A stretch of 29,540 nt of DNA from positions 1 to 29,540 of the forward strand of contig JAQVJB010000009.1 of NCBI GenBank assembly GCA_028695395.1, written 5' to 3'. A program made the translations under genes and the position numbers. The notes under the pieces are model-generated. The model was not told the origin of the DNA and ran no database searches. It saw only the letters and a program-made list of their open reading frames with translations. Of the stretch, positions 6,019 through 14,478 are shown piece by piece. Positions within the stretch are counted from its first letter, which is position 1. Each line of letters starts with the position of its first letter. Origin of the DNA: Actinomycetota bacterium. Its GTDB lineage: Bacteria; Actinomycetota; Humimicrobiia; Humimicrobiales; Humimicrobiaceae.

Positions 6019-8121
6019 GTGAGTCTTGAAAAGTTTTTTTGTCCGGATTCTGTAGCAGTTATTGGTGCAGCAAGAGAAAAAGAAAAGGTAGGCCATACCA
6101 TTCTAGCAAATATTATAAATTTTGGATTCAAGGGAAAAATATATCCTATTAATCCTAAGACAGATTCTATTCTTAATCACAAATGTTATAAATCTATCCT
6201 GGATGTCCCTACTGATGTCGACCTTGTAGTAATAGTAATTCCCAGCAAATATATCCTTGCAACTATTGATGAATGCAGCAAGAAAAATGTCAAGGGAGCT
6301 ATTGTCATATCTGCCGGTTTTAAGGAAACAGGACATGAGGGTGCAGAGCTTGAGAAAGAACTGGTTAAAAAAGCTAAAGAATACGGTATCAGGATTCTAG
6401 GTCCTAATGTTTTGGGTATGATTAATTATTCATGCAGATTAAATGCTACTTTTGCGCTGGGAGAACCTACTGATGGCGAGATAGCATTTATGTCACAGTC
6501 CGGAGCTTTGATTACTGCTATACTGGATTGGGCAACTACTCAAAAAATTCCAATGTCAAAATATGTATCTGTAGGAAATAAATGCGATATTGCTGAAAAA
6601 GACCTTTTTGAATTCTGGGCAGAAGATCCAAGCTGCAAGGTCATAAGCGCGTATATAGAAGGTATCAATGACGGCAGGCAGTTTATCGATATGGCTTCAA
6701 AAGTAACAAAGAAAAAACCAATAGTAGCAATAAAAGCTGGAAATACTGCTGCAGGGGCAAAGGCTGTATCTTCTCACACAGGTTCACTGGCAGGTTCAAC
6801 CAAGGCTTATGATTGCGCTTTAAAGCAGGCAGGAATAATGAGAGCCAGGACAATAAGAAATCTTTTTGATTATTCGACGGCTTTTGCGTATCAGCCTCTT
6901 CCAAAAGGCTCAGAAGCTGTCATCATAACTAATGCCGGCGGTCCCGGCATAATGGCTACTGATGCCTGCGAAGAAAATGATATCAAGCTGGCATCGCTTG
7001 ATCCAAAAACAGTTGAAAAATTAAAGGAATTTTTACCCTCTGCCGCTAATTTTCATAATCCGATAGATGTTCTTGGAGATGCACTTGCGGATAGATATGA
7101 AAAGACATTAGAAACTGTTATTGAAGATAAAAATGTTAATGCTATTATTGTTCTTCTTACTCCTCAGTCAATGACACAGATTGATGAGACAGCAAAAGCA
7201 ATAGTAGAAGTTTCGCAGAAATCAAAAAGAAAAATTCCTGTGATTGCATGCTTTATGGGCGGAAGCGGAGTAAAAAGCGGTATTGATTTACTAATGCATA
7301 ATAGAATACCATGTTATGACATCCCCGAAGGAGCAGTTGCAACTTTGAAAGTAATGATTAATTATGCTGAATGGGTAAACAAAAAAGTTGAGGAAGTTCA
7401 GAAATTCGATGTAGATAATAAAGCAGTAAGAAAAATTTTTGAAGAATGCAGGAAAGAAAAAAGATTTGAGCTTGGCGAAACTGAGGCTAGAAAAATCCTT
7501 GAAGCGTATAAAATAAGAGTGCCGCAGGCGATAACTGCAAAAGATGTTGAAGAAGCAAAAAAATTTACCTCGAAAGCTGGTTATCCTGTTGTGCTTAAAA
7601 TAGATTCTCCTGACATTTTACATAAAACAGATGTTGGCGGGATAATAGTTGGAGTAAAGAATGATGCTGAGCTTGAAAAAGGATTTAAAGAGATAATGGA
7701 AAGTGTTAAATCAAAGAAACCTGATGCAAGGATAAAAGGAATATCAATTCAGGAAATGATAATTGACAAAAAAGAAACAATTATAGGGATAAATAAAGAT
7801 CCCCAATTTGGTCCTATGGTTATGTTTGGTCTTGGTGGTATTTATGTGGAAATATTAAAAGATGTATCATTTAGAATCGCACCTATCACAAAGAGCGATG
7901 CTTTTGATATGATAGATGAAATAAAGACCATTAAACTTTTAAAAGGTGCAAGAGGGGAAAAACCTTCTGATATCGAAAGTATTGTAGAAATCCTTTTAAA
8001 GATTTCCCAGCTTGTTACGGATTTTCCTGAAATAATGGAAATGGATATCAATCCGCTGTTTGTCAAACCTCAGGGTCTCGGGTCTATAGCCGGAGATGTA
8101 AGGATAAGGATATCCGAGTAA
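6019..8121 (+). CDS. Acetate-CoA ligase (ADP-forming), fused alpha-beta subunits
   Basis: This 700-residue enzyme interconverts acetyl-CoA + ADP + Pi with acetate + CoA + ATP, a one-step route to ATP in many anaerobes. The first ~460 residues are the alpha part: a CoA-binding Rossmann domain (SVAVIGAA...VG), a succinyl-CoA-ligase-like domain with SQSGALI, and H253 in VSSHTGSLAGS, the phosphorylated histidine. From about 480 on is the ATP-grasp beta part (FELGETEARKILE...PVVLKIDSPDILHKTDVGG...EMDINPL). The fused order matches the single-chain bacterial form. The GTG start has TGGAGGAA upstream. Acyl specificity (acetate versus longer or branched acids) cannot be determined by eye. The next gene, 27 bases downstream, is a frequent partner. 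Confidence 0.92.
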   Translation: MSLEKFFCPDSVAVIGAAREKEKVGHTILANIINFGFKGKIYPINPKTDSILNHKCYKSILDVPTDVDLVVIVIPSKYILATIDECSKKNVKGAIVISAGFKETGHEGAELEKELVKKAKEYGIRILGPNVLGMINYSCRLNATFALGEPTDGEIAFMSQSGALITAILDWATTQKIPMSKYVSVGNKCDIAEKDLFEFWAEDPSCKVISAYIEGINDGRQFIDMASKVTKKKPIVAIKAGNTAAGAKAVSSHTGSLAGSTKAYDCALKQAGIMRARTIRNLFDYSTAFAYQPLPKGSEAVIITNAGGPGIMATDACEENDIKLASLDPKTVEKLKEFLPSAANFHNPIDVLGDALADRYEKTLETVIEDKNVNAIIVLLTPQSMTQIDETAKAIVEVSQKSKRKIPVIACFMGGSGVKSGIDLLMHNRIPCYDIPEGAVATLKVMINYAEWVNKKVEEVQKFDVDNKAVRKIFEECRKEKRFELGETEARKILEAYKIRVPQAITAKDVEEAKKFTSKAGYPVVLKIDSPDILHKTDVGGIIVGVKNDAELEKGFKEIMESVKSKKPDARIKGISIQEMIIDKKETIIGINKDPQFGPMVMFGLGGIYVEILKDVSFRIAPITKSDAFDMIDEIKTIKLLKGARGEKPSDIESIVEILLKISQLVTDFPEIMEMDINPLFVKPQGLGSIAGDVRIRISE

Positions 8122-8148
8122 AATAAAAATAATCAAAAGGAGGGAATT

Positions 8149-9210
8149 ATGGTTCCCCTGTATTTTGTCTCGAATGAAGCTTACTCAGGGAAAAGCTCTT
8201 TTTGTATTGCATTAGGAACTATTCTTTCAGATAAAGGATTAAAAGTAGGGTATATGAAACCTCTCGGGACTTTGCCTGCGAGATTTCAGGGTCAGACTAT
8301 TGATGAGGATTCCCAATATGTAAAGGAAGTTCTTAAATTAAGTGATGAGCTGGAAGACATTTCTCCTATAGTCCTTACCCAGAATTATTACAGGGAAGGT
8401 CTCAAGAATGCTGATTTTTCAAAGGAATTTTTGAATTCTATTGAAAAATCTTATCACAGGATTAAAAAAGATAAGAATATTGTGTTAATGGAAGGTGCAA
8501 AGAATATTGAGCACGGAAGTTTTATAGGAGTTTCAGCCAGGGATATATGCACAAAACTTAAAGCAAAAACAATACTTATATTACGTTATTCCCCAGACAT
8601 AGTTGACTATGTTTTGCTTGCAAAAGACTATTTAAAAGATAGTTTTGGAGGATTGATAATAAACTGGGTTCCTTCAAATCAGTCAGATTATCTTGATAAT
8701 ATACTTATTCCTTTCTTCAAGAAAAATTCAATTGAAGTTTTTGGCACTATTTTTTCTGATAAAACGCTGCTTTCAGTGACGATAAAAGAACTTGCTGAAT
8801 TTCTTGAAGGGAAAATATTATCTGCAAAAGATAAGACCGATACGCTTATTTCTTCTTTTATGATAGGTGCAATGAGTGAAGAACAGGCAATTTCATTTTT
8901 CAGGCAGCAGACGGATAAAGCAGTTATTACAGGCGGGGACAGACCCGACATACAGCTTGCTGCTCTTGAAACAGATACCAAATGTCTTATACTCACAGGG
9001 AATTTTTCTCCCTCTTCTGTTGTTCTTAACAGAGCAGAAGAATTGGGAATACCTATAATACTTGTAGCATTTGACACTTTAAAGACTACGGATAAGATCA
9101 ATGAGATACTGGGAAAAGTAAGATTCCATGAATTTACTAAGATTGATAAGATGGTTGAGATAGTAAAAAATAATATTAATATCGATAAATTAATTGGATT
9201 AAAGAAATAA
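8149..9210 (+). CDS. Phosphotransacetylase-like protein: AAA_26 (BioD-like) NTPase plus DRTGG domain
   Basis: This 353-residue protein corresponds to the N-terminal regulatory part of long phosphotransacetylases but lacks the catalytic PTA domain. Residues 1-~200 are a dethiobiotin-synthetase-like P-loop domain (NEAYSGKSSF near residue 9; VGYMKPLGT; VLMEGAKN). The C-terminal part (~210-320) is a DRTGG domain, with VITGGDRPDIQLAALET as its core. Stand-alone proteins of this type are repeatedly found with ADP-forming acetyl-CoA synthetases, as here; a regulatory or CoA/acyl-sensing role is assumed but not established. ATG start with AAGGAGGGAA upstream. The two genes form a tight pair preceding plsX. 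Confidence 0.85.
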   Translation: MVPLYFVSNEAYSGKSSFCIALGTILSDKGLKVGYMKPLGTLPARFQGQTIDEDSQYVKEVLKLSDELEDISPIVLTQNYYREGLKNADFSKEFLNSIEKSYHRIKKDKNIVLMEGAKNIEHGSFIGVSARDICTKLKAKTILILRYSPDIVDYVLLAKDYLKDSFGGLIINWVPSNQSDYLDNILIPFFKKNSIEVFGTIFSDKTLLSVTIKELAEFLEGKILSAKDKTDTLISSFMIGAMSEEQAISFFRQQTDKAVITGGDRPDIQLAALETDTKCLILTGNFSPSSVVLNRAEELGIPIILVAFDTLKTTDKINEILGKVRFHEFTKIDKMVEIVKNNINIDKLIGLKK

Positions 9211-9233
9211 CTGTATCCAATTTTTTTCTAATT

Positions 9234-10241
9234 ATGAATGATAAAATAAAAAACACAATTGTTTTAGATGCAATGGGAGGAGATTTTGCTCCTATTGAAA
9301 TATTAAAAGGTGCTATTGAAGCAAAGAAACTATACGATTGCAATATTATAATTACAGGAATTAAGGAAAAAATAAAACAATCACTGGAAGAAATCCAGGA
9401 AGACCCTTCTATTTTTGAGATAGTCCATTGCAGCCAGGAAGTCCTAATGAACGATCATCCCGGGGAAGTTATTAAACAAAAAAAAGACAGTTCTATATTT
9501 GTAGGGACTAAAATAACATCTGAAAATGAAAACAGTGCATTTGTTTCTGCAGGTAATACTGGTGCAGTTATGGCCTCATCGCTTATTAATATTAAAAGAA
9601 TCAAAGGGGTGCTTAGGCCTGCAATTGCCGTAGTAGTGCCTCTTGCCGAAAAGAAAATAGTATTGATTGATGCAGGCGCTAATGCAGACTGCAAACCACA
9701 ATACCTGGCACAGTTTGCTAAAATGGGGAAAATTTTTGCAGAAAGCATACTTAAAAGTGAAAATCCCAAGATAGGTCTTGCAAACGTAGGAAGTGAAGAA
9801 GGAAAGGGGAACGAGCTGGCAGTACAGTCTTACCAGCTTATAAAGGATATAAAAGATATAAATTTTATAGGAAATATTGAAGGAAGAGATATTTTTGATG
9901 GATTATGCGATGTTGTAGTTTGTGATGGATTTACAGGTAATATATTATTAAAATCAATAGAAGGAATAGCCAAATTATTTTTTAGAGAGATAAAAGGAAT
10001 CTTAAAGGCAAATATAGCGTCTAAAATAAGTGCAGTATTTCTTAAAGATTCTTTTATGGGGATGAAGAGAAAATTTGACTATGAAGAATATGGCGGTTCA
10101 TTTTTGATAGGAGTCAATGGAATTGTGATTATTTCACATGGAAGTTCAAAATCAAAAGCAATAAAAAATGCAATAAGAGTTGCAATAGAGGGTCAGAATT
10201 ATTCTTTAGTCGATAAAATCACTGAATCAATTAATAATTAA
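9234..10241 (+). CDS. plsX: Phosphate acyltransferase PlsX
   Basis: PlsX makes acyl-phosphate from acyl-ACP, feeding PlsY in glycerolipid synthesis. The 335-residue protein opens with the family hallmark IVLDAMGGDFAP, followed by SAFVSAGNTGAVMA, RPAIAVVVP, LIDAGANADCKP, NVGSEEGKGNE, and VCDGFTGNILLKS...EYGGSFLIGVNG near the C-terminus. Length is typical. The start is ATG at 9234, with no strong Shine-Dalgarno sequence and a 23-base gap after the DRTGG gene. acpP follows directly; the fabH-fabD-fabG genes commonly between plsX and acpP are not here. FakA upstream in the window supplies the alternative acyl-phosphate source from free fatty acids. Confidence 0.96.
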   Translation: MNDKIKNTIVLDAMGGDFAPIEILKGAIEAKKLYDCNIIITGIKEKIKQSLEEIQEDPSIFEIVHCSQEVLMNDHPGEVIKQKKDSSIFVGTKITSENENSAFVSAGNTGAVMASSLINIKRIKGVLRPAIAVVVPLAEKKIVLIDAGANADCKPQYLAQFAKMGKIFAESILKSENPKIGLANVGSEEGKGNELAVQSYQLIKDIKDINFIGNIEGRDIFDGLCDVVVCDGFTGNILLKSIEGIAKLFFREIKGILKANIASKISAVFLKDSFMGMKRKFDYEEYGGSFLIGVNGIVIISHGSSKSKAIKNAIRVAIEGQNYSLVDKITESINN

Positions 10242-10267
10242 AAACCGGTATTTGTCATGGAGGAAAA

Positions 10268-10501
10268 ATGGAAAATTTCGAAAAAGTCAAAGAGATCCTG
10301 GTAGATGTTTTAGGTGCAAATTCTGAAGATATTAAACCTGAAAGCAAATTTGTCGATGATCTGGGTGCAGATTCGCTGGATCTCGTAGAATTGATAATGT
10401 CTCTTGAGGATAAGTTTCAGATTGAAATAAGTGATTCAGAAGCTGAAAATATAATTACAGTTCAGGATGCATTGAATTATATAGAAAAAAATTCTAAGTA
10501 G
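10268..10501 (+). CDS. acpP: Acyl carrier protein
   Basis: This 77-residue acidic four-helix protein carries acyl chains on 4'-phosphopantetheine. The attachment motif is DDLGADSLDLVELIM with S36 as the modified serine. Size and charge are standard. The ATG start has ATGGAGGAAAA upstream. It lies 26 bases after plsX and 9 bases before rnc; the acpP-rnc pairing is common across bacteria. Confidence 0.97.
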   Translation: MENFEKVKEILVDVLGANSEDIKPESKFVDDLGADSLDLVELIMSLEDKFQIEISDSEAENIITVQDALNYIEKNSK

Positions 10502-10510
10502 AACTTCAAA

Positions 10511-11227
10511 ATGTATGAAGAAGGATTGTATACAAAAAAAATATTACTCTGGCTCTTTAGATTAAAAATAATACCAGGTGATTTAAAATTATATTATACA
10601 AGCCTTACTCATAGGTCTTTTGCTCATCAAATCAATAAAAATTCCAGAGGGAATGAACAGTTTGAATTTCTAGGTGATTCTGTACTATCTTTTATAATAA
10701 CAACTTATCTGATAGAAAAATATGGTCATCTTACTGAAGGAAAGCTTGCCAAGATAAGATCTTATCTTATAAAAAAATCTACTCTAGCTTATTTTGCTCT
10801 TGAAATCAATCTAAGAGAGTATGTGTTATTAAGTGAAAATGAAGAACAGTGCGATGGCAGAAAAAAGGAATCAATTTTAGCAGACAGCTTTGAAGCTTTT
10901 ATAAGTGCGGTTTTTCTCGATAAAGGTATTGAATTTACAAAGAAATGGTTTTTTGAATTATTCAAACCTTTCATTGATGAAAGCATAAACAGTCATGATA
11001 TTTTCGACTATAAGACGTATTTACAGGAAATACTGCAATCAAGGGGCATGCCTCTTGTCAAATATAAGTTAGCAAGCGCAGAGGGTCCCGACCATGATAA
11101 ATTATTTCATTCTGCCGCAATGATAGAAAATGAAATAATAGGAATTGGCTCAGGAAAAAGCAAGAAAATATCTGAGCAGGCTGCTGCAAAGAATGCATTG
11201 GAAAAGTATGTAAATAAGCCAGTTTAG
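10511..11227 (+). CDS. rnc: Ribonuclease III
   Basis: RNase III cuts double-stranded RNA in rRNA maturation and mRNA turnover. The 238-residue protein has the catalytic domain with signature NEQFEFLGDSVL (E52, D56) and the second acidic pair D125/E128 in ILADSFEAFI, then a C-terminal double-stranded RNA-binding domain from about 165 (YKTYLQEILQ... SKKISEQAAAKNALEKY). It starts nine bases after acpP and precedes smc, an order shared with Actinomycetota and others; mutM (fpg), which often intervenes in actinobacteria, is absent. Confidence 0.95.
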   Translation: MYEEGLYTKKILLWLFRLKIIPGDLKLYYTSLTHRSFAHQINKNSRGNEQFEFLGDSVLSFIITTYLIEKYGHLTEGKLAKIRSYLIKKSTLAYFALEINLREYVLLSENEEQCDGRKKESILADSFEAFISAVFLDKGIEFTKKWFFELFKPFIDESINSHDIFDYKTYLQEILQSRGMPLVKYKLASAEGPDHDKLFHSAAMIENEIIGIGSGKSKKISEQAAAKNALEKYVNKPV

Positions 11228-11233
11228 ATTTAA

Positions 11234-11260
11234 TTGACTACGGGCGTCTTTTAATATAAT
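11234..11260 (+). promoter_or_regulatory. Candidate promoter ahead of smc
   Basis: TTGACT (11234-11239) and TATAAT (11255-11260) are separated by 15 bases in the 71-base gap between rnc and smc. Both hexamers are good, but the spacing is shorter than the 16-18 optimum, so activity is uncertain. Confidence 0.35.
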
Positions 11261-11298
11261 TTATTAAATCAGGCATTTTATTTGTTAAAGGAAATCAT

Positions 11299-13605
11299 TT
11301 GTTTTTAAAAAATATTAATTTAAGAGGATTTAAATCTTTCGGGACAAAAAATAGTCTTGTTTTTGAAAAAGGAATATGCATGATTGTCGGGCCTAACGGA
11401 AGCGGCAAGAGCAATATAGTTGACGCAATATCCTGGGTACTTGGAGAGCAGAGCCCGAAATCATTAAGAGGCTCTACAATGGGGGATGTTATTTTTAAAA
11501 GCAAGAATGAAGAACTGGCTATTGCAGAAGTCTCACTTATATTTGATAACTCCGACAGAACGCTTCCTGTCGAGTTTTCTGACGTTAAATTTACAAGGAG
11601 AGTTTATCTAAGGGGAGGAAGCGAGTACTATATTAATTCTTCTCCGGTAAGGCTTTCAGATATCCAGGACCTAATCTCCCAAAGCGGTATAGGGAAAGGC
11701 TTGTACACTATTATAAATCAAGGGCAGATACATAATATAATAATGTATAAAAATATAGAGAGAAAACAAGTTATCGATGAAATAATAGGAATATCCAGAC
11801 ATAAAATCCGCAGAGATAAGTCTAAGTCAAGATTGTCAAGTGTTTCTGAAGATATCGACAGGATAAATGATCTCATTAAAGAAATAAAAAGAACCATGGA
11901 TCCTTTGGAGATAGAAGCCAGAAAATCAAAGGAATTAAGCAAAATAGTTTCAGAATTAAAAGAAATCGAATTATCTTTATTTATAGCAAATATCAACAAT
12001 CTTAATTCTCAGTGGGATATTGAAAATAAAAAAACTGAAGAAAATCTTAAGGAAATTAAAGACATAGAGGAAAAATTAAATGAATTAAATGACAGTAGAA
12101 TAATGTTCGAAGATGAACATAATATTCAAAAATCTGTTTTATCGGATTTTGGAGAAAAAATAAATAATTTCAATTTTTATTTGAACAAGCTTGACAGCAT
12201 TAAACTATTGATAAGCAATCGCCAGACTTCCGTTGAAACGGTAGTTAATATGATTAATTTCAGTTTGAAGAATATCTCCGGAAAAAAAGATTCTTATAGC
12301 GGGGATAAGCTTGGCAAGGACAGAAATCAATTGGTTTCTGTCCTTAATGCTATTGCAAAAGAAATCAATAAATACAGCGAAATATTTGAAGATATTTCTA
12401 AAAAGCTCGATGAATTGGTTAAACCGGAATACTTCGATGATATAAGCAACAAATTCAATAAATTAAATAATATACTTTCTAAAATCAGTGTAATAGTTTT
12501 AAAAGAAATAAATTCTCAAAAAACAGGTAATGAATTACAGAAAAAAGTCATATCTGTTAGTACGGATAATGATATCAACAAAAAAACTTTAAAGCTGGAT
12601 AATGTTAAGAAGGAAGCTAATAAGATAATAGGTGAAATCAATATTCTGTCCAAAATATTGGAGAAATTCTTAATTCATTCTGTAAGGCTTGAAAAACATA
12701 TAAATTCAGAATTTGAGAGGAAAAAGAAGGAATATGATAAGAAAGCTGCATTGTATAATAGTTTTGATGAAAAGATAAACATGCTCAATTCAAGGAAAAA
12801 TTTTCTTGATAATGACTCTTACAGGTCTGATTTGAAAAAAGAACAGATAAAGGAAAAAGTACGGGACCTTACCATAAAGATTTTTGATGATTATAATCTT
12901 TCATTAGATTTCATTCTGAAAAATTATCAGGAATCAGAAAATCCGGAGGATTCTGAAAAAAAATTGAGATATCTGAAAAGTCAGTTTCAAAGTTATAAAA
13001 ATATTAATCCCAATGCTCATCTAGAGTATGAAAAGATAAAAGAGAGATTTGATTTTCTGAGCTGCCAGAAGGAAGATCTGGTAGAAAGTAAAAAAGAGCT
13101 GGAAAAAATAATAAATGACCTGAATATTGAAATAAAAAATTTCTTTAATGAAAAGTTTCAGGAGATAAATGAAAATTTTAAATTTTATTTTAAGATACTT
13201 TTTCCGACAGGTGAGGGCGAGCTAATAATCAGGAATAGCGACGATTACGGGGAAGACGATTTTGGCATAGATATAAAAGCTGATACCGGCAGCAATAAAA
13301 GCGTATCTTTACAGCTTCTTTCAGGAGGAGAAAAAGCATTGGTTTCCATAGCTTTCCTTTTCTCAATATTTGCAACAAATTCATCACCGTTTTACATATT
13401 TGATGAAATAGATGCTGCTCTTGATGATGCGAATCTTGACAGATTTTTAACACTTGTAAAAACTTTTTCGGAAGACAGGCAGACAATAATAATAAGCCAC
13501 CAGAAAAAAACTATGGAAATCGCCGACATAATTTATGGTTTTTCAATGCAGTCTAATGGTGTAACAAAAATAGTTTCAGAGAAACTTAAGATGGCAAATG
13601 TTTAA
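11299..13605 (+). CDS. smc: Compact SMC chromosome-condensation ATPase without recognisable hinge
   Basis: SMC proteins form DNA-loop-extruding complexes for chromosome segregation. Head motifs are all present: LRGFKSFG and Walker A GPNGSGKS (31-38), the Q-loop region IINQGQI with the downstream EIIGISRHKIRRD, signature LSGGEK (674-679), Walker B FYIFDEIDAALDD (698-710), ISHQKKTMEIAD and IYGFSM near the end. Residues 1-~270 and ~530-768 align in style with ordinary Smc. The protein is only 768 residues, against about 1150-1200 usually: the central ~260 residues replace both long arms and the hinge, no hinge glycine motifs are seen, and no CxxC zinc hook exists. The likely turn is around 405-430 (KTGNE...STDNDIN). 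Start TTG with AAAGGAAA; it overlaps ftsY by 8 bases. Confidence 0.88.
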   Translation: MFLKNINLRGFKSFGTKNSLVFEKGICMIVGPNGSGKSNIVDAISWVLGEQSPKSLRGSTMGDVIFKSKNEELAIAEVSLIFDNSDRTLPVEFSDVKFTRRVYLRGGSEYYINSSPVRLSDIQDLISQSGIGKGLYTIINQGQIHNIIMYKNIERKQVIDEIIGISRHKIRRDKSKSRLSSVSEDIDRINDLIKEIKRTMDPLEIEARKSKELSKIVSELKEIELSLFIANINNLNSQWDIENKKTEENLKEIKDIEEKLNELNDSRIMFEDEHNIQKSVLSDFGEKINNFNFYLNKLDSIKLLISNRQTSVETVVNMINFSLKNISGKKDSYSGDKLGKDRNQLVSVLNAIAKEINKYSEIFEDISKKLDELVKPEYFDDISNKFNKLNNILSKISVIVLKEINSQKTGNELQKKVISVSTDNDINKKTLKLDNVKKEANKIIGEINILSKILEKFLIHSVRLEKHINSEFERKKKEYDKKAALYNSFDEKINMLNSRKNFLDNDSYRSDLKKEQIKEKVRDLTIKIFDDYNLSLDFILKNYQESENPEDSEKKLRYLKSQFQSYKNINPNAHLEYEKIKERFDFLSCQKEDLVESKKELEKIINDLNIEIKNFFNEKFQEINENFKFYFKILFPTGEGELIIRNSDDYGEDDFGIDIKADTGSNKSVSLQLLSGGEKALVSIAFLFSIFATNSSPFYIFDEIDAALDDANLDRFLTLVKTFSEDRQTIIISHQKKTMEIADIIYGFSMQSNGVTKIVSEKLKMANV

Positions 13606-14473
13606 ATTACTAAAAAATCTGAATTATATTTGGAATAAGTTTACAAAAGCAGGAGATGATTTCTGGGACTTGCTTGAAGAAGAATTAATTCTTGGAAACA
13701 TAAGTTTTGAAACTGCAGATATACTTATCAAGAAACTAAAAGAGTATAGCTATAAAGAAAATATCATTGATGCATCGATTTTAAAAGCCCGGTTAAAAGA
13801 GTATATTCTTGAAATACTGCAGCCTGATGAAAACAATCATAGTCTAAATATGGGTCCATTAAAACCGGCAATCTTTTTGATAGTGGGAGTAAATGGTGCA
13901 GGGAAAACGAGTAGTATTGCCAAACTTGCTAATCTTTTAGCAAAGAAGGGAAAAAAAGTTATAATATCGGCAGCGGATACTTTTAGGGCTGCTGCAATTG
14001 AGCAAATACAATATTTCGGAGAAAAGATGGGAATAGAAGTAGTCCATCACCAGCGTTTTTCTGACCCCGGAGCAGTTGTTTTTGATAGCATCGACAAGGC
14101 AACTGCAAAAGATGCAGACATAGTAATTATTGATACAGCTGGAAGAATGCAGACTTCTTCAAATCTTATGGATGAACTAAAAAAAATAAAAAGAGTAATA
14201 ATGAAAAAAATAGGAAGAGAACCTGATGAGATATTGCTTGTAATTGATTCCAATGTTGGGCAGAATGCAAAATCCCAGGCTGAAATTTTCAATGATTCAA
14301 TAGGAGTTACCGGAATAATACTTACAAAAACTGACAGTACTTCAAAGGGAGGAATAGTAATTACTATAAAGAATGATTTAAAAATACCTATAAAGTTAGT
14401 AACTTATGGAGAGAAAATCGAAAATATAGATTATTTCGACCCTAATGAATTTGTAAATGAGATGATTGGATAA
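13598..14473 (+). CDS. ftsY: Signal recognition particle receptor FtsY (minimal NG form)
   Basis: FtsY is the SRP receptor GTPase that docks Ffh-ribosome complexes at the membrane. The 291-residue protein has a helical N domain (1-~85) and a G domain with GVNGAGKT (97-104), DTFRAAAIEQ, DTAGRMQ, the base-specificity motif TKTDST and the closing SKGGIV...YGE. There is no acidic A domain, as in many Gram-positive-type FtsY proteins. The start overlaps the end of smc by 8 bases, indicating translational coupling, and ffh starts 6 bases after its stop. The TKTD form, rather than TKLD, still fits the TKxD consensus. Confidence 0.95.
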   Translation: MFKLLKNLNYIWNKFTKAGDDFWDLLEEELILGNISFETADILIKKLKEYSYKENIIDASILKARLKEYILEILQPDENNHSLNMGPLKPAIFLIVGVNGAGKTSSIAKLANLLAKKGKKVIISAADTFRAAAIEQIQYFGEKMGIEVVHHQRFSDPGAVVFDSIDKATAKDADIVIIDTAGRMQTSSNLMDELKKIKRVIMKKIGREPDEILLVIDSNVGQNAKSQAEIFNDSIGVTGIILTKTDSTSKGGIVITIKNDLKIPIKLVTYGEKIENIDYFDPNEFVNEMIG

Positions 14474-14478
14474 GAGAT

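Noticed and set aside
8688..9101. 137-codon minus-strand frame opposite the DRTGG gene, and similar frames opposite fakA, plsX, pyrH and rseP
   Set aside because: All lie wholly inside recognised genes and show the composition expected of antisense shadows.
13598..13605. smc/ftsY overlap as a frameshift or broken smc
   Set aside because: The smc C-terminus is complete past the YGFSM segment, and an 8-base ATG-stop overlap is a normal translational coupling arrangement.
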